Of a DNA stretch of 64,000 bases, positions 50,725 to 60,952 are shown one piece after another. Numbering within the stretch: position 1 is the first letter of the stretch; every line of letters starts with the position of its first letter. Below the pieces are notes generated by a model. That model did no database searches. It was given only the letters and a program-made list of their open reading frames with translations, and had not been told where the DNA came from. The position numbers and the translations under genes are program-made. Source of the DNA: Panorpa germanica (taxonomy: Eukaryota; Arthropoda; Insecta; Mecoptera; Panorpidae); the NCBI GenBank assembly GCA_963678705.1, contig OY783220.1:7709001-7773000 (forward strand). Reading direction: 5' to 3'.

Positions 50725-50936
50725 TTTTTATTAATATTTCACGGGCTTCTTAGCCAAGGTAAATTTGTTTTGCAACTTTTTAACGTAGTTCACTTGTGAC
50801 AATGATATTGATACTTAATAATTTAGTCGTTAAATAATTAACGTTTTCTTCGTTTCTAGCTACACGAAGGTTTGTCAACGAATGCAGCGGAACTTTCAAT
50901 AAGTTTTCAGTTTAAATTTCGTGTTATTCTTCCATT

Positions 50937-51386
50937 ATGAATTTTCAAGATCTTCCATACCTCGTTATTAAGGAGGTACTATCAAATCTTCCACTATCGG
51001 ACGTCTTGCAATTTGGAGAAGCCTTCCCTATGCATCACCAGGCTGTTCTTTCCCACTTCAGGTCATTGACTGTGATCAATGTAGATGAGATTACGTCAAG
51101 CACAGCTTCTTCATTCTTGAAATATTTACAGGAATGTGTTAATTTAAAGGAATTTAATTGCATAACAGAAAGAGAAGAAAGCCAGTTTAAGCAAATTCTA
51201 TTTATTGTTAAAAATACTTGTCCAGGTTTAGAAGTTCTGAATATTCCTGGACTTGAACTGTCTATTGATGATATTCCCTATCTCCATGCATTCACGAATC
51301 TAAGAAAAGTAAAAATTTTCTTCCCTCATTGCTTCGATTTACAAACATATATGATTCGAACCGGATGCTTGAGAGTGCGGCCGTAA
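50937..51386 (+). CDS. F-box/LRR-like protein, copy 2 (149 aa)
   Basis: The product is identical to copy 1 for the first 64 codons, including every base of the F-box half. Nine base differences fall between codons 65 and 107 and give five amino-acid changes: W75C, K80E, Q92K, R97G and R107E, four of them altering charge. The same frame-shifted C-terminus (CFDLQTYMIRTGCLRVRP) and the same stop within GTAAGA are present. The start ATG is 77 bp after the acceptor at 50859. The likely role is a substrate-recognition subunit of an SCF ubiquitin ligase, inferred from the F-box only. An intact promoter, splice sites and AATAAA at 51411 argue that it could be expressed. Confidence 0.75.
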   Translation: MNFQDLPYLVIKEVLSNLPLSDVLQFGEAFPMHHQAVLSHFRSLTVINVDEITSSTASSFLKYLQECVNLKEFNCITEREESQFKQILFIVKNTCPGLEVLNIPGLELSIDDIPYLHAFTNLRKVKIFFPHCFDLQTYMIRTGCLRVRP

Positions 51387-51410
51387 GACGCCTAACCGGG
51401 TTCCGAAGAA

Positions 51411-51416
51411 AATAAA
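51411..51416 (+). terminator. Polyadenylation signal AATAAA, copy 2
   Basis: Same position relative to the stop as in copy 1. Confidence 0.55.
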
Positions 51417-51724
51417 CATTTTTAATATTAATATTTTATCTAAGATTGTTTTATTCCATTTATAAATTAATCCCATTTTTAAATTCCCACTTAACTCTAA
51501 GCTATATAAGTTAGTTTTAGCATGTGAAATTTATATTAGATAAAGATAATGATTATTACTAAATATTGTTTATTACTGACGCATAACGTATGATTTCACA
51601 ATTTCAAAATTACATTTATTGTTAAAACCTTAAACTAAAACTAAAAACAGTGAGTGAGAATGAGCTTTATATACCAAAGCTAACTTTAAAAAACAAATTT
51701 TTATTTTTACGTATTGACTATACT

Positions 51725-52215
51725 TTCTAGCGTAGTTTTTTACGATGATTCCAAAATTGGAATTGGCATTAACTGCTGATATCTCGAAGACACCTATTTA
51801 TTAAAAAATAAATTATAGACTTGGAATCAGCATAAAAAGCTACGTTAAGAATGATTAAAAATTGAACAAATGAAAAATGTTATTTATTATAAAATTATCA
51901 AGGCCTATTTTACCTTTAAAATTTTCAATAAAAATATATTAATATTTTGACGAATTTTCGACGAGATATTTTCGAATTAATTTACGCCTGAGCATGCTGA
52001 TATCTCGAAGACACATATTAAAAAATAAATTACAGACTTGTAATCAGCATAAAAAACTACGTTAAGAGCTATTAAAAATTGAACAAAACTGACATATTTT
52101 TTTTTATTAAATTATCAAAGTTTATAATCTTTAAATTTTCAATAATAAGCACATATTTATTTTGATTTATTAAATATATTTTCTAGCGTAGTTTTTACGC
52201 TGATATCAAAATTCA
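51725..52215 (+). repeat. Diverged satellite-family dimer downstream of copy 2
   Basis: Near-identical to 46826-47335 apart from a few substitutions and a deletion in the AATAATAAAATAAGC stretch. It was therefore duplicated with the gene. Confidence 0.75.
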
Positions 52216-52272
52216 AGTCGTCAAACTCATAATGAATAAATAAATACATAAATAAATGTTAACATGTTTTAG

Positions 52273-52441
52273 AAGGTTAGAAATAGAACTTGAGAAACTG
52301 TGTCAAATCTGTACAAATATTGAAAAGTTTCTAGCGCCCATTGCACTTATATTACGGCCAACAAATCATCACAGATTACAGTGTCATAGCATTTGGTTCA
52401 GCAGAACAACTCATTCATTTTTTGTAAAACTTATTTCTTAG
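52273..52441 (+). other. Candidate LRR-like terminal exon, unit 2
   Basis: Acceptor ATGTTTTAG ends at 52272. The frame again continues correctly from the donor at 51383 and contains LEKLCQICTNIEKFLAP. The tail differs from unit 1 after RPTNHHRLQ because of a short insertion, and the frame ends at 52441. Confidence 0.33.
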
Positions 52442-52449
52442 TACGACAA

Positions 52450-52850
52450 AATGGGCTTGTGTCCTCATTTTTTAGTGGTCGCTTTTTCAATTGTTGATTG
52501 AAATTGTTGTTAATAAATGTGTATTGGCGTGTCTATTTTCTAAAATATCTAAATATTGACGGAGATATAGCAATTAAAAATTTAAATCGTAGTTTTAGCG
52601 CTAGGATTGGTCGGCCATATTTGTATGACGTGAAATACATTTTAACGTCAGTTTTTTGTTGAGTAGGTCAGTGCTGTCGTAATGTTTTGTAGCTATTGGT
52701 AGTCAAATAATCAAGTAAAGTCAAAGAATAATAAGTTTATATTTCTTTTTACCCTGTTAAGGCAGACATAGTATTGAAATTTTATTGTTTCTTGAAATAG
52801 CTGTAAATAATATTTGATATTTTGATATATAACTACATATAGTAGAAATT
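52450..52850 (-). mobile_element. R-element copy without LINE-A, unit 2
   Basis: Starts with AATGGGCTTGTGTCCT (52450-52465) and runs through GTGTATTGGCGTGTCTATTT directly into CTAAAATATCTAAATATTG, the uninterrupted target of the LINE-A insertion in unit 1. It continues through CCCTGTTAAGGCAGAC into the short RNase H relic (to about 52850). The opposite terminus is missing, replaced by the TIR fragment at 52866. Confidence 0.75.
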
Positions 52851-52865
52851 TCAATTTAATAAGTA

Positions 52866-53010
52866 TCAATACACCACTGTATTGAAAATGTCTGTAGTTC
52901 AGACTTAAGTACATCAAAGTACCACCTCTGCAGGAAGCTGCATCTATCCTAACACACTGTAAAATATACAACTTCGTACAGAATCAATTTAATTTGATAA
53001 CAATCAAATA
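52866..53010. mobile_element. One-ended copy of the 41619 TIR element
   Basis: Begins with the full 17-bp terminus TCAATACACCACTGTAT and matches 41619-41763 closely, then breaks off. The second terminus is absent, so the copy is truncated. Confidence 0.75.
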
Positions 53011-53024
53011 TGTGTATGTGTATT

Positions 53025-53264
53025 GGCTAAAATTCAGTGCAATTCAGTGATACCACATATTAAAACATAATATTTTTTACTTTTACAATTTCTGTTGGTA
53101 GAAATACATTTGTGTTTATTATTTCTTTTTCAATACTATTTGTTACATTTTTAGTATCAGTAGATATATGCAATTATTTTCATTCAATATTAATGTGTTT
53201 TTAAAATTTTAAAAAATATTATGTTTTAATATGTGGTATCACTGAACTGCACTGAACTTTAGCC
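53025..53264. mobile_element. Foldback MITE with 54-bp TIRs (240 bp)
   Basis: The arm 53025-53078 and the inverted arm 53211-53264 match at 52 of 54 positions. The termini read GGCTAAAATTCAGTGCA and, inverted, GGCTAAAGTTCAGTGCA. The loop is 132 bp and non-coding. No target duplication is evident (TATT on the left, ATGT on the right). Units 1 and 3 have no counterpart, so it inserted after or during the amplification. Confidence 0.85.
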
Positions 53265-53409
53265 ATGTGCACTCCCTCCACCCTTCATTCCCTTCAAATG
53301 TTGAGTCGCCGAGCATTTTAGTTCACTATTCCAAAAATGGCGACCGATGGCGCCTAAAACGACCATATTGAATACAGGGGATGAATTTTACACTAACTGA
53401 TAGTACCCT

Positions 53410-54381
53410 GATTCGATCACAATTGTAAACACTATTCCTGAATACGATCGAAACTAACATTCTCCATTCGATTGAATATATTGTGTAGAACGTTTTGTAG
53501 ACCAGCAAAATGCGGGAAATTTAAATTAATTTAAATATTTTTTGTAAGTTGGATATCATTATCTGGTTAAACTATTATTTCTACGGTTTTTCTGGATTTT
53601 AAAAGAAGCATTTATCTTAGTATAGTACAAATTTAATATTGAATACAGAGTTTGCATAATAATTTATATATTCTCCTATTTATTAATTTTATAGAACTTT
53701 TAATCATTTCACAATTAAATTTTAAAAATTATATGCATTAATAGAATATTAGAATACATCATATTTGTTAAATTACGATAGATTAAAAAACAGCACTTAT
53801 TTTAATAAGTATATTTAAGAATAAACACAATATACTATTTCTAATTTTATTAATAAATAAACAGTATATTCTATTATAAATAATTAATAGATCTAATTAA
53901 GTGTTTTGGCTACGTCTAGTTTCTGATTCTAATGGTTGTATTTTCTTTATAATCTAACTCCGTTTTTTCAAGCGTAGCTAAATTATTTAAAGCCATACTT
54001 CTTAGAGATGTCATTTTTAATAAATAAATATAAAGCGCAATAAAAAGTAATAGAAAAATTTTAGGTTAACTTCAACAAATATTTATTTTTTTGACATTTC
54101 AAAAAATAAAAAAATTGACATCAGAAAATAGAACAAGCAACACTAATTTTACTAAATATTCTTGCCTGAAACAGTGATAACTAATAAAAATCACTAAAAT
54201 TTACTGTTCGATCGTACATTCGCAAGCTAAATAGTCGACGTGCAAATGTTCACTTTTTTGCTCGATTTCTCTGCTCGTAAATTTTCGTAAAATTTTTAGA
54301 AATAGCACTTTTGAGTAAATCGAGTGATTTTTACGGAAAGAGGAAGAGTTTACGATTCGATTAAACTCAGGAATAGTGCCC
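53410..54381. mobile_element. Truncated Harbinger-like element, unit 3
   Basis: Interior and right end of the 43646-44685 element, ending at 54381 and followed by CAG. It starts at GATTCGATCACAATTG and lacks the left TIR; upstream it is joined to GGCGCCTAAAACGACCATAT, sequence that occurs inverted in unit 2. Confidence 0.7.
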
Positions 54382-54508
54382 CAGCATGTGAAATATATTA
54401 AATACAATAAGATTTGTCATCATATTCAAGATGCGTATAATTTGTTTGTCATGAAATAGTTAATTTACAGTTCAGTTTCTCACTTACCGGCTTGTCTACT
54501 TTATCGGC

Positions 54509-54515
54509 TATAAAT
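54509..54515 (+). promoter_or_regulatory. TATA box of F-box gene copy 3
   Basis: TATAAAT in the conserved context. The noncoding exon ends at 54657 and the intron runs 54658-55640, with both splice sites identical to the other copies. Confidence 0.6.
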
Positions 54516-55451
54516 GGCGAAACCACTCCACCTGTCGGAATGCAAACGAAAATAAAGTTGATGAGATCAGCAATAGTGATAGAACCGTCACTTTACTAAA
54601 TTGTTTACTGGGGAGCACCCACTGCCAATTCAATTCAGGTGACTCCAGCTTACGAAGGTATGTGTTTTTTAATCATTTTTGTTATTAAATAGTATCATCA
54701 TGAATTAGTGAACTGTGTTTTTAACATTAACTATATGTATGTATAAAGAACTAATCAAACTCGTTACCGTGCTCTAAAAGTTGGAATTGTAAACGAGGAA
54801 TTACCTTTTATTACTTAACAATTATCATTATTTGTTATTAAAATTATACCCTCTACTTCTTAAGTCACTGTTGAATAGAAAATATCATTGCGCTTAATTC
54901 ATTTTTGATCCTTATTATATTTAAACGATTTTACTACTTCCAAAAGAAATATATATATATATAAATATATATATTGAAAAGAATATATTGTTTGACCTAA
55001 CCAATGGTAGAAACATAACCTTACAAAACGGTAGTTTCATTGGTAAAGTTATTTATTTTAGTTTAAAAGTAATATTATGGTAAATATCTAGAATAAGTTA
55101 AATTTTTGTTTTAAAAATATGTAGAAATCAATACGTAATATTTATTATACCACTTTCTATACATAAATAAACAATATTTCTGGTTTAAATTGAAATTTCA
55201 AATTTGAGGTTATAAATATTTGACATTTATTGGTAAATTTTAACAACAAAAATTGTTTATTTTTTCAAAGAGTGTGGTATGTTGAATATTAGGAACTGAT
55301 TTATACATCTTTTGACTTTATTAAAAGCGCAATTAGACATAGAAAAGTGCAGTAGTTTTTTCACAACTCTCAAAACAAAATATAGTTAATCTTTTGTAAC
55401 TCTAGACAAGTGCCAAATCTGTTTTAAAACAAAATTGATATATCGCAACCA

Positions 55452-55453
<2 letters not shown>

Positions 55454-55505
<52 letters not shown>
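55454..55505. repeat. (TA)n microsatellite in intron 1, copy 3
   Basis: About 26 TA units. A second short TATATA stretch at about 54950-54972 is specific to this copy. Confidence 0.9.
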
Positions 55506-55508
<3 letters not shown>

Positions 55509-55717
55509 TTATTAATACTTCACGGGCTTCTTAGCCAAGGTAAATTTGTTTTGCAACTTTTTAACGTAGTTCACTTGTGACAATGATATTGATACTTAAT
55601 AATTTAGTCGTTAAATAATTAACGTTTTCTTCGTTTCTAGCTACACGAAGGTTTGTCAACGAATGCAGAGGAACTTTCAATAAGTTTTCAGTTTAAATTT
55701 CGTGTTATTCTTTCATT

Positions 55718-56212
55718 ATGAATTTTCAAGATCTTCCATACTTCGTTATTAAGGAGGTACTATCAAATCTTCCACTATCGGACGTCTTGCAATTTGGAGA
55801 ACTCTTCCCTATTCATCACCAGGCTGTTCTTTCCCACTTCAGGTCATTGACTGTGATCAATGTAGATGAGATAACGTCAAGCACAGCTTCTTCATTCTTG
55901 AAATATTTACAGGAATGTGTTAATTTAAAGGAATTTAAATGCATAAAAGAAAGAAAAGAAAGCCAGTTTAGGCAAATCCTATTTATTGTTAAAAATACTT
56001 GTCCAGGTTTAGAAGTTCTGAATATTCCTGGACTTCATCTGTCTTTGGAAGATCTTCCCTCTCTCTATGCATTTATTAATCTAAGAGTAGTAAAAATTTG
56101 CTTCCCTTTTCAAAGTCTGCTTCACGTTAACTTCAGATCACAAAAATTATATGATTCGAACCCGAAGCTTGAAATAGTGGTCGTAAGACGCCTAACCGGG
56201 TTCCGAAGATAA
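55718..56212 (+). CDS. F-box/LRR-like protein, copy 3 (164 aa)
   Basis: Same F-box (LPYFVIKEVLSNLPLSDVL) with L9F, A29L and M32I relative to copies 1/2, and an LRR half that is clearly more diverged: KCIKERKESQFRQ, GLHLSLEDLPSLYAFINL, VVKICFPFQ. The C-terminus is 15 residues longer and in a different frame: a net 19 extra bases precede the shared GTAAGACGCCTAACC block, giving NPKLEIVVVRRLTGFRR. That reading continues an LRR-like pattern (NPKLEIV), so this may be the ancestral frame and copies 1/2 the shortened form. The start ATG is 77 bp after the acceptor at 55640. The AATAAA just after the stop in the other copies is AATAAC here. Confidence 0.75.
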   Translation: MNFQDLPYFVIKEVLSNLPLSDVLQFGELFPIHHQAVLSHFRSLTVINVDEITSSTASSFLKYLQECVNLKEFKCIKERKESQFRQILFIVKNTCPGLEVLNIPGLHLSLEDLPSLYAFINLRVVKICFPFQSLLHVNFRSQKLYDSNPKLEIVVVRRLTGFRR

Positions 56213-56338
56213 TAACCATTTTTAATATTCATATTTTATCTAAGATTGTTTTATTCCATTTATAAATTAATCCCATTTTTAAATTCCCACTTAAGTCTAA
56301 GTTATATAAGTAAGTTTCAGCATGTGAAATTTATATTA

Positions 56339-56344
56339 AATAAA
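56339..56344 (+). terminator. Possible substitute polyadenylation signal, copy 3
   Basis: AATAAA created by a copy-3-specific change (TTAAATAAAG where the other units have TTAGATAAAG), 127 bp after the stop. It could replace the lost proximal signal. Confidence 0.35.
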
Positions 56345-56459
56345 GATAATGATTATTACAAAATATTGTTTATTACTGACGTATAACGCATGAGATCACA
56401 ATTTCAAAATTACATTTATTGTTAAAACCTTAAACCAAAACTAAAATTTTTATTTTTAC

Positions 56460-56720
56460 GTGTTGAATATACTTTTAGCGTAGTTTTTTACGATGATTAC
56501 AAAATTGGAAACCATTAACTGCTGATATCTCGAAGACAAAAATAAATTACAGACTTGGAATCAACATAAAAAGCTACGTTAAGAATGATTAAAAATTAAA
56601 CAAATGAAAAATGTTATTTATTATAAAAGTATCAAGGCCTATTTTACCTTTAAAATTTTCAATAAAAATATATTAATATTTTGACGAATTTTCGACGAGA
56701 TATTTTCTAGCTACACTAAA
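56460..56720 (+). repeat. Diverged satellite-family relic, unit 3, first part
   Basis: Carries TAGCGTAGTTTTTTACGATG, CTGATATCTCGAAGACA and AATCAACATAAAAAGCTACG. It is shorter than the relics in units 1 and 2. Confidence 0.7.
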
Positions 56721-56814
56721 TTCAAAATTTAAATCGTCAAATTCAAATCTAATAAATAAATGTTAACATGTTAGGCTAGAAATAGAACTTGAGAAACTGT
56801 GTTAAACATTGAGA

Positions 56815-57085
56815 AAAGGGAACCTTTTCATCATTTTTACCAAGATTATAGTTTTCTTTCATTGCCGAAACTGAGAATATTATATTGCTATTAAAATCAT
56901 AAAAGTGAACCTTTTCATCATTTTTAACAAGATTATAGCCTTCTTTCATTGATGAGAATAATTAATCAATGAAATTAAGTTATTGGTGTTGCCATTAATT
57001 CAGGCGTATTATTTCTAAGTTTTTCATGTATTATATTTGGTTGAAGTTTAAATTTCAATAAGTCTAAGAATAAAAGAATGTTTTA
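56815..57085 (+). repeat. Dispersed repeat inserted in unit 3
   Basis: Matches 59516-59730 over about 200 bp (landmarks AACAAGATTATAGCCTTC and TTGGTGTTGCCATTAATTCA). A piece of about 45 bp beginning GAACCTTTTCATCATTTTT is duplicated at 56820 and 56908. It splits the satellite relic of unit 3, so it arrived after the relic. Family not recognised. Confidence 0.7.
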
Positions 57086-57154
57086 TTTATATAATACAAA
57101 CAATTCATGTCTAATACAAGGTTATTAAAGTGCACATATTCCAGTAACATAATA

Positions 57155-57335
57155 ATTTACGCTTGAGCATGCTGATATCTCGAAGACAAACAAAACAGAC
57201 ATATTTTTTTTTATTAAATTATCAAAGTTTATAATCTTCAAATTTTCAATAATAAAATAAGCACATATTTATTTTGATTTATTAAATATATTTTCTAGCG
57301 TAGTTTTTACGCTGATATCAAAATTCAACTCGTCA
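57155..57335 (+). repeat. Diverged satellite-family relic, unit 3, second part
   Basis: ACGCTTGAGCATGCTGATAT, CTCGAAGACA and AGCGTAGTTTTTACGCTGAT continue the relic after the insertion, with part of the monomer deleted. AGCGTA-GTTTT-TACGCT is itself a perfect 6-bp-stem hairpin. Confidence 0.7.
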
Positions 57336-57384
57336 AACTCATAACGAATAAATAAATACATAATTAAATGTTAACATGTTTTAG

Positions 57385-57500
57385 AAGATTAGAAATAGAA
57401 CTGGAGAAACTGTGTCAAATCTGTACAAATATTGAAAACTTTCTAGCGCCCATTGCACTTATATTACGGCCAACACATCATCACAGATTACAGTGGTCAT
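57385..57500 (+). pseudogene. LRR-like exon counterpart, unit 3 (out of frame)
   Basis: Homologous to 47379-47529, with one R-to-K-type change near its start and N for K in TNIENF. The donor of copy 3 is in phase 0, so joining would hit a stop after about 16 codons. The sequence runs into LINE-B after GGTCCAGCAGGAC. Probably not used. Confidence 0.4.
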
Positions 57501-57513
57501 TTGGTCCAGCAGG

Positions 57514-58085
57514 ACCAATAAAAGAATGTGGTCAGGGTCTGCCTCTTCTTCACCACATTCGCATTTAGAGTTTGGAATGATTTTGTTTCTTGCTAGATGT
57601 TTCGGAGCTCCATGATTCATTCTCAGTCTTGTGGTCATTGTAATTAATCTTCTTGGCCATTTTAGTTTGGTAAACCATGGCTTACGTCTCAGTATTGGTT
57701 GTATTGTATAAAATTCTCTACCTTTATCAGAATTATCCCACTTGTCTTGCCAATTTTTCATTTCATTTTTATCTAATTTTGCTTTCATGTCTGATTTTAT
57801 AAAAAATGAAATATATTTATCACAGGAAGTAGCTACCTTGGCCATTTGATCAGCTTTTTCATTTCCCTTAATTCCCTTATGTGACGAGACATTATATTGA
57901 AAATTTATTGTTCCTTGAAATAGCTGTAAATAATTTTTGATATATAAATACATATAACAGAGATTAATGAGCTGTAAGGTTGGCAGCGCTTGTAATGTCA
58001 CATGCATTTGGAATGTGTACAACATTTGAAGTTCTAGTAACCCACTTTATCAATATATAGTACAGTTTTATAGAAATTAAGACAT
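57514..58085 (-). pseudogene. LINE-B ORF2 fragment: RNase H and C-terminal knuckle
   Basis: The minus-strand frame 57459-58025 (188 residues) holds a partial RNase H domain (NYLQLFQGTINFQYNV, SSHKGIKGNEKADQMAK; the GNEKAD motif contains a catalytic Asp) and then a C-terminal region with RRLITMTTRLRMNHG and KCECGEEEADPDHIL, the start of a Cys-Cys-His-Cys knuckle. Such RNase H-bearing non-LTR elements belong to the I/R1/LOA-like assemblage. There is no reverse transcriptase upstream, and the last 20 or so residues run out of the element into unit sequence, so it is a dead fragment. It ends near the terminus AGGACACAAGCCCATT (58086-58101), which is shared with the R element. Confidence 0.85.
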
Positions 58086-58101
58086 AGGACACAAGCCCAT
58101 T

Positions 58102-59175
58102 GAAAAAAATATTATGGACTTTAAACATTAAAAAGACCTTTCAAGAAATAAAGGACTCTAATTACGAGGTAACTTTCGAATAGTCATTTTATATTTTATA
58201 GCACATCTAGGTCGGTTCTTTTCGGTGTCGGAAGATTAGAAAAGGACCTACATAGTCATGCGATTGCAATCGGGCGTAGTTTCTTCCAGAGTATGAGCTA
58301 CCTTATAATACATCACGGGTAGTACTTTGACGTTCAAGTGCAACTATCAAACATCCGTGAAGTCGTACTCCTTGGAGTAATACACTAATGCATGCACCAC
58401 AACTTCAAATTATATTCCTTTTCTTTTATATATTATTTCTTGGGCTTCCTAGGCACGTAGCCTTTTATCGCCTCTAATATTGCTCTGCTTCTTCTTATAC
58501 CTTATATCCTGTCAACAGAAATGATCTATTCATGGCTACTGCTGTTATAAATTTCGGTTTCGCAATTAAAAAGGCGGTGTTAACAGGAAGCATCTAACTT
58601 CAAGGTAAATATTTATTTCTTAGTCTATTTTTTGCTGTTTTTGTAATTGTTATGCACAGTTTGACAGTTTCTCTGTCTCTCTCTATCTCTCTTTGTTGAC
58701 GAACAAGAAATTGACGTACAAATACATACAAACAAAGTGTTGCTAATGACATTCCTCTTCATAGGGATGATACCACCCTTTCAAACGCACCCCCTGAACG
58801 TTCTGCAACAGCCTCAACTCCTGGGGTAGCTTGTCTCGTCTTGCGTCTTCTACGTGAGCTGAAAACAGCCCTTATCCATCGCTGCACAACCCTTAATATC
58901 CACAAAAGAACGTGTAGCGGAGGGTTGGCGTGAAGCTTCAACGCGAAATAACAATGTAGGGTGGCGTAGGATACTATTTGGTACTAGATATTGTTCCTTC
59001 TTTAAAGTCACGTGATTTGGAGAAGATGGGGTTGAAATTAAGATGTACCCAAGTGGTTAATACTACTTTTAACCGTAAATTGTTGCATAATGATAAATAA
59101 TAATTCAGTTTGAATTGTCATCGGTTTGAGTCCTGACTACATTAATGTAAGGAGCAATCAGGAGCAGTTATATTC
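58102..59175. other. Intergenic DNA, no gene recognised
   Basis: Less AT-rich at 58750-58930, where a 60-residue minus-strand frame (58759-58941) is Arg-rich and without a recognisable domain. I do not call it. Confidence 0.45.
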
Positions 59176-59485
59176 GTTATGCTTTAAAATAAAGAACTGC
59201 TTTATTACTTTTTAAATACCTATGCGATTCTGGCTTTTATGCGACCTTTTTTTATTTTCATGGACATTTTTGTCAAAAAGAAAAAATGCATTTTCTTGAA
59301 GTTTTTTGATGCAATTATGTTTGTTATGCTTTAAAATAAAGTACTGCTTTATTACTTTTTAAATACCTATGCGATTCTGGCTTTTATGCGACCTTTTTTA
59401 TGTTCATGGACATTTTTTTCCAAATGAAAAAATTACATTTTCTTGCAATTTCTTGATGCAGTTATGTTGTTATACTTTAAAATAA
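59176..59485 (+). repeat. 147-bp tandem duplication (2.1 copies)
   Basis: GTTATGCTTTAAAATAAAG starts at 59176 and again at 59323, with a third partial start (GTTATACTTTAAAATAAA) at 59469. Copies share TGCGATTCTGGCTTTTATGC and differ by a few bases. Non-coding. Confidence 0.9.
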
Positions 59486-59515
59486 ATATTTACGCAGAAA
59501 ATCAGAAAATTGCAT

Positions 59516-59730
59516 TGCTCTTAATATCATAAAAGTGAACCATTTCATCATTTTTAACAAGATTATAGCCTTCTTTCATTGTAGAAACTGAGAACAATAA
59601 ATTAATAAAATTAAATAAAATTAAGTTATTGGTGTTGCCATTAATTCAGGAGTATTATTTCTAAGTTTTTCAATGTATTATATTTGGTTGAAGTTTAAAT
59701 ATCAATAAATAAAAATAAAAGAATGCAGTT
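59516..59730 (+). repeat. Dispersed repeat, second copy
   Basis: Close relative of 56880-57085. It directly follows the 147-bp duplication, which may be part of the same larger element. Confidence 0.7.
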
Positions 59731-60428
59731 AGATTTTTACAGTGAGGTTCTAATCCTCTTTTGTAGGTAAAGGGCAATCCATAAATTACGTTATGTTTAA
59801 CTCAAACATTTTCTTCAAAATGAAAAAAAAACATTTTCTTGAAATTTTTTGTAACAAATTGTATCAAAATTTTTTCAGTGCACTTGTACTACGTGCATTG
59901 TTCACATACGAACTCGCTTATTCGTATTCGTGTACAGATTCATGAATGTTTGCGCTGTGAACACGAACTTACTAACATGTGAATATTCGTTGCTGAATAA
60001 GTTAATTCTCCTTCTTATAATAAAGTCTTACAAGATACAACGCAAAAAGAAATCAACCGCACATCTCTGGATAATAAAATTACTTAAAAGTTCTTTTGAA
60101 AGGTTTTAACAATATCTTATTTGATAAAGAACTTTACCAACAATTTGGTCGACCCATATTCGTACAAGTTTAAGCCGATTAGTTAAACATCAGTAGGATG
60201 AACATTTGCTATCTCTCTCCCACTTATTGGAACATAATACCACATTGTGAGCAGTGATTTCATTATTATATAAATGTTCTTATACCAGAACAAACTATGA
60301 GGTTTACTTGTGGCTTTATCTCTTCAGAAAATGTACTGCCGTCTTTTTATGTTATATTGAATTTTCAGTATAGATCAGTTTTTTTGTATTTAGGTATTCT
60401 TAAAGGTTTCTAAATCAAAACAATGATA
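59731..60428. other. Intergenic DNA, no feature recognised
   Basis: AT-rich. Short imperfect inverted motifs near 59895-59995 (ATTCGT / ACGAAC) are too weak to call. Confidence 0.4.
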
Positions 60429-60952
60429 TTAGAGCATATATATATATGCAGAGTGAATGCTTGATCTGACAGTGTGTCCAAAATGTGTGCGAGAGAGAAA
60501 AGTATATGTTAATATTTGTTCCTTATGCGCATGTGTCGAAAGTGACAGTTGTCAAGTCAGAGCTGTCTAGATATAATACGTGACAGTTGTTGAATTTGAC
60601 ATTATATTGATGTAGAATAATGTAGATATGTATAAATATAAATAAATTATATATAAATATAACTAAAAGCGTGAGTTCTGTCCACTCTATGGCGTTCATG
60701 AGTATATGTTTTCACTGAACGGTCACTGTTTTACCGAGCTTTAACTAAAGAAATATAATTTCTTTACATATATTTTCATTTATTATATCTTAATAGAATA
60801 TTAATATTTATTATATTTAGACAGCTGTCACTTTTCACGCATGCCCATAGAGAACAAATAGGAACATATACCTTTCTCTCTCGAACACATTTTGGACACA
60901 CTTTTAACCTATAGGAAACAAAGGCTATTCACACTCTATATATATGCTCTAA
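60429..60952. mobile_element. MITE with long TIRs (524 bp)
   Basis: The ends TTAGAGCATATATA and TATATATGCTCTAA are inverted, and similarity continues inward over about 120 bp on each side with small indels: GTGTGTCCAAAATGTGT, CGAGAGAGAAA, TATATGTT and AAAGTGACAG occur on the left and, inverted, on the right. TA flanks GAGCATATATA on both sides, consistent with a TA duplication as in Tc1/mariner-type MITEs. The interior is AT-rich with no coding frame. Confidence 0.85.

Noticed and set aside
58759-58941. 60-residue Arg-rich minus-strand frame
   Set aside because: A short frame in a locally GC-richer patch, with no domain.
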